Made by a program: the position numbers and the translations under genes | NCBI GenBank assembly: GCA_000402775.1 | Contig: AQSC01000026.1 | Location: 1 to 14,156 of the forward strand | DNA length: 14,156 nucleotides | Reading direction: 5' to 3' | Source: Euryarchaeota archaeon SCGC AAA252-I15 | GTDB lineage: Archaea > Altiarchaeota > Altiarchaeia > IMC4 > SCGC-AAA252-I15 | Notes under the pieces: generated by a model | Databases searched by the model: none | What the model was told of the DNA's origin: nothing | The model's input: the letters and a program-made list of their open reading frames with translations, nothing else | Shown: in pieces, positions 12,081 to 14,156 of the stretch | How positions within the stretch are numbered: the first letter of the stretch is position 1 | How the letters are laid out: the number at the start of each line of letters is the position of its first letter

Positions 12081-13129
12081 TGCAACACATTGAAAAGGAT
12101 GATGGGACTATCATACAATCAGGCGACGATGAACTAAACGAGTATTTAACACAATATCCGTATTATGTGGGTTACGCGACGGACGTGGGAAGGATTAAAA
12201 ACGGGAAAAAAACGGGTGAGGAGGCTTTAACAATTTTCGTGTCTGAAAAGAAGGAGAAGAAAACTTTAAATAAAAAACAACTTATTCCTTCTTCACTTCC
12301 GAAAGAGATTCACGGTTTAAATTCAAGGTTGCGGACTGATGTTGTGGAAATAGGGGTGATTACAGCACCTCCCACAATAACAAACGAGTTTAGGGCGACT
12401 TCAAATCAATACAGGTATGAAAGAAACCGCCCTTTCAAGGCTGGTGTGAGCGTAGGAAACATTAAAATAAGTGCTGGAACACACGGCGGAGTTTTTATTG
12501 CTAACGGAAAGAAGGTTGTGGGTACGAACACGCACGTAGGCTGCGAGTCTATTAGGAAGGATTTGTCAGACCAGGATAGGCGGGTTCTTCAGCCTGGACC
12601 TTACGACGACGGGAAAGAAGCAGACCAATTCGGAACACTTAAAAAAGCGGTGATTATGCCTGAAGGGAAGGTAGCGTTTAATGATTTCTGTTATATTGAA
12701 CCGGAAAATCAATCTGACTTGGACCCTGAAATTTACGAGACTGGAATTCCTCACGGAATCACTACTATTGAAGTTGATGATCTTGTCTACAAGAGTGGTA
12801 GAACAACCGGCTTTACCACCGGGAAAGTATTGTCTACAAGTGCGACGGTTAATATCGGCTACGGGGAGGGGAGAGTCACACACAAAGCTTGTATTTTAGT
12901 CTCGGACATGAGCGACGGCGGAGACAGTGGGAGTCTTATGACTATTCCTGGGGATAAGGGAGAGATTCTAGTTTGGGGTTACCTTTTCGCAGGCTCGGAT
13001 ACTACGACGGTTTGCCATGAGATTCTTAATGCTATTCTATCTTCATACAACTCACCTGAGAGTTTGCTAATCCGCTCTATAAGCTTTGCATTTTCAAGCG
13101 TGAATTCATTCTGTTTCTCCTTTAATTGA
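12080..13129 (+). CDS. trypsin-like serine peptidase with rearranged C-terminus
   Basis: The 349-residue product has an N-terminal domain typical of Nal1-type trypsin-like peptidases (YPYYVGYATDVGRIKNGKKT, EALTIFVSEKK, then a basic stretch up to TDVVEIG). A trypsin fold follows with a full triad: His152 in TNTHV, Asp202 in FNDFCYI and Ser283 in DGGDSGSL. No signal peptide is seen, so it acts in the cytoplasm or in virions. GGAGG lies 8 bases before the ATG. From about residue 316 the sequence is abnormal: the last 30-odd residues are the antisense of a coiled-coil gene (13036-13197). The intact version of its C-terminus is found on the minus strand at 13718-14156. Thus this is either one phase of a switch or a chimeric end. 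Confidence 0.8.
   Translation: MQHIEKDDGTIIQSGDDELNEYLTQYPYYVGYATDVGRIKNGKKTGEEALTIFVSEKKEKKTLNKKQLIPSSLPKEIHGLNSRLRTDVVEIGVITAPPTITNEFRATSNQYRYERNRPFKAGVSVGNIKISAGTHGGVFIANGKKVVGTNTHVGCESIRKDLSDQDRRVLQPGPYDDGKEADQFGTLKKAVIMPEGKVAFNDFCYIEPENQSDLDPEIYETGIPHGITTIEVDDLVYKSGRTTGFTTGKVLSTSATVNIGYGEGRVTHKACILVSDMSDGGDSGSLMTIPGDKGEILVWGYLFAGSDTTTVCHEILNAILSSYNSPESLLIRSISFAFSSVNSFCFSFN
12931..13035 (+). repeat. long inverted repeat, left copy
   Basis: Bases 12931-13025 are identical to the reverse complement of 14062-14156. After two mismatches, AATGCTAT (13028-13035) matches again, and then similarity stops. The repeat starts 3 bases after the catalytic serine codon. Confidence 0.95.
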
Positions 13130-13197
13130 GACTTGAATAATTCAAGATCATCAAGACCAATCTGGTATCCTTGTATTTGGTTTTCGCAAAATTCCAT
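12979..13197 (-). CDS. coiled-coil protein, 3' end rearranged
   Basis: The first 54 residues look natural: MEFCENQIQGYQIGLDDLEL then FKSQLKEKQNEFTLENAKLI and ERISKLSGELYEDR, a helix with heptad spacing. GAGGAATAAAG precedes the ATG. From base 13035 downward the frame runs antisense through the peptidase repeat (LRISWQTVVVSEPAKR) to a stop at 12979. So the natural C-terminus is lost or exchanged here. It is the last gene of the minus-strand operon. Its function is unknown. Confidence 0.5.
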   Translation of the reverse strand: MEFCENQIQGYQIGLDDLELFKSQLKEKQNEFTLENAKLIERISKLSGELYEDRIALRISWQTVVVSEPAKR

Positions 13198-13200
13198 TCT

Positions 13201-13437
13201 TTATTCCTCCTTTGGTTTTGTTAATTTGTTGATTTTCTCGTACAAGTCCGCAATCTTCTCAACCGTCAACGTTCTCTTAGTATCGTCTTTAGGCTGGTAG
13301 CCTACTTCACGCTCCAATTTTAGAATCCTGTGGTGTAAAGACACGAACCGGCTGTGAACCATTTTAGCCCAAGCCGGACACTTATGATCTTTAGGGTCAG
13401 GATCTTTTATCTCTTCATTGCAAATTCCGCAAATCAT
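13201..13437 (-). CDS. zinc-binding coiled-coil protein
   Basis: The 78-residue product starts MICGICNEEIKDPDPKDHKC, with CxxC followed by His-Lys-Cys, a likely zinc site. Helices follow (MVHSRFVSLHHRILKLEREV and TVEKIADLYEKINKL). The start overlaps the stop of the upstream membrane protein gene (ATGA), and it ends 3 bases before the start of the coiled-coil gene, so the operon reads leftward. Its function is unknown. Coiled-coil partners encoded side by side may form one complex. Confidence 0.6.
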   Translation of the reverse strand: MICGICNEEIKDPDPKDHKCPAWAKMVHSRFVSLHHRILKLEREVGYQPKDDTKRTLTVEKIADLYEKINKLTKPKEE

Positions 13438-13715
13438 GTTGAATTCTCCGGGAGTTTAAGACATCGCACGTCAATTAAAAGCGCGCTCTGATTGCCTGAC
13501 GTAATATCCACTCGCCTGCACTGGTTAGCAACTTTAATAATAGTTTTCGACACGTCAGAAACACCTAAAGCGTAGCTTGCTTGTTTCCCAATGTCACACC
13601 ACCTGAACACTACTGTCGCAGCCAAAACAACCGTTAAAACTATTACGAACGCTATTAACAAAAACTTGTATTTGTCAAAAGGTTTAGCTGGCTCCTTAAA
13701 CATAGTCTCTTCCAT
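13434..13715 (-). CDS. single-pass membrane protein
   Basis: The 93-residue product, from ATG 13715 (a GTG at 13724 in frame is less likely), has a basic N-terminus with PAKPFDKYK. One transmembrane helix follows (residues about 17-37, KFLLIAFVIVLTVVLAATVV), then a roughly 55-residue domain outside with three cysteines. A short N-terminus followed by a hydrophobic helix suggests a signal anchor with the C-terminus outside. It follows the peptidase C-terminal segment directly (the stop TAA is 2 bases upstream of the ATG), so the peptidase may act at or near the membrane. No family is recognised. Confidence 0.6.
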   Translation of the reverse strand: MEETMFKEPAKPFDKYKFLLIAFVIVLTVVLAATVVFRWCDIGKQASYALGVSDVSKTIIKVANQCRRVDITSGNQSALLIDVRCLKLPENST

Positions 13716-13717
13716 AT

Positions 13718-14156
13718 TTACCACCCTACAACTAATCTCCCCGTATTAGTAATCTCGATCATCTTAGTCTGAGGCTTGAAAAACTCTTTAACAGCAGTCA
13801 CCTTATAGGTTGCCGGAGTCAAGCCGTCAATCTCGTAAACCCCGTCCTCACTTGTAAAACCCGCCTCCTGAGTTTGAAGCATTATGATAGCATTAGGTAT
13901 TGGCATTCCACTCTGCTTATTCCACACAACACCCCTTAATTTATACTTTCCATTATTTAACGGCTCCAACTCAAAATCCAGTCTAAACACCTTATCTTCC
14001 GGCGGGTCAGGTTCCATATCCTCAACGTACAAGCTGATTCCCAGCGCGCTCATAGCATTCTGAATCTCATGGCAAACCGTCGTAGTATCCGAGCCTGCGA
14101 AAAGGTAACCCCAAACTAGAATCTCTCCCTTATCCCCAGGAATAGTCATAAGACTC
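13718..14156 (-). CDS. peptidase C-terminus with carboxypeptidase-regulatory-like domain (5' partial)
   Basis: The frame is open to the window edge, so its start is missing; the Met at 14149 is internal to the peptidase sequence. The first about 35 residues equal the end of the trypsin fold (TIPGDKGEILVWGYLFAG, then SDTTTVCHEIQNAM). A linker (EDMEPDPPEDK) follows, and then a beta-sandwich of CarboxypepD_reg type: LRGVVWNKQSGMPIPNAIIM, GFTSEDGVYEIDGLTPATY, KVTAVKEFFKPQTKMIEI. Such domains are carbohydrate- or protein-binding modules and are common on extracellular and tail-associated proteins. This is the expected natural end of the peptidase encoded at 12080. Confidence 0.75.
   Translation of the reverse strand, partial: SLMTIPGDKGEILVWGYLFAGSDTTTVCHEIQNAMSALGISLYVEDMEPDPPEDKVFRLDFELEPLNNGKYKLRGVVWNKQSGMPIPNAIIMLQTQEAGFTSEDGVYEIDGLTPATYKVTAVKEFFKPQTKMIEITNTGRLVVGW
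14052..14156 (-). repeat. long inverted repeat, right copy
   Basis: This is the inverted partner of 12931-13035: 95 identical bases reaching the last base of the window, plus the AATGCTAT block (14052-14059 on the minus strand) behind two mismatches. Its outer end is cut by the window, so its full length is unknown. Confidence 0.95.

Noticed and set aside
13026..13129. C-terminal tail of the + strand peptidase as a natural alternative domain
   Set aside because: Its Ser/Phe-rich sequence is the antisense of a coiled-coil gene with its own ribosome-binding site and shows no domain character.

Overview
The window looks like part of the genome of a tailed archaeal virus or provirus, not an ordinary chromosomal region. 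Nearly every gene up to about 13.1 kb lies on the + strand in tight chains whose starts and stops overlap (ATGA, GTGA, TAATG). The first 5 kb is a tail-morphogenesis cassette in canonical order. The archaeal assignment rests on three TATA boxes (TTTATATA, TTTATAAA, TATTTATA). Two of them sit 24-25 bases upstream of a start codon, as in leaderless archaeal transcripts. No capsid, terminase, integrase or polymerase gene is present, so the virus family and host lineage cannot be fixed. A euryarchaeal-type host is a guess.

Region 1 (1-5592), late tail and lysis genes: putative tail-tube protein, a tail-assembly chaperone with a clear -1 programmed frameshift (gpG/gpGT type), a short tape-measure protein, a Dit-like distal tail protein, a hub/Tal-like protein with an inserted jelly-roll-like module, a coiled-coil protein with a C-terminal membrane anchor (XhlA/holin-like) and a mini zinc-ribbon protein.

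Region 2 (5593-5973), AT-rich control region without genes: a pyrimidine tract that could terminate the late operon, a pair of 22-base inverted repeats, a TATA box and a perfect 18-bp palindrome covering the start codon of the first early gene.

Region 3 (5974-11891), early/accessory genes: two winged-helix proteins, an Sm/Hfq-like mini-protein, many small unknown proteins, a SWIM zinc-finger protein, an OB-fold-like protein, several Cys-rich zinc-binding mini-proteins, a pentapeptide-repeat protein made of 27 nearly identical 15-bp units, and two candidate nuclease-fold proteins. Most look like DNA- or RNA-binding accessory factors that act on host or viral nucleic acid.

Region 4 (11892-14156): a TATA box, a small RHH-like protein and a trypsin-like serine peptidase with a complete His-Asp-Ser triad. 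A repeat of at least 95 bp that starts just after the catalytic serine recurs in inverted orientation at the window's last base. Between the copies lies a minus-strand operon: a peptidase C-terminus fused to a carboxypeptidase-regulatory-like domain, a membrane protein, a zinc/coiled-coil protein and a coiled-coil protein. Either this is an invertible segment that exchanges the peptidase's C-terminus and switches an operon on or off, or it is a fold-back chimera of amplification or assembly. The sequence alone does not decide, and this is the most important point to test.
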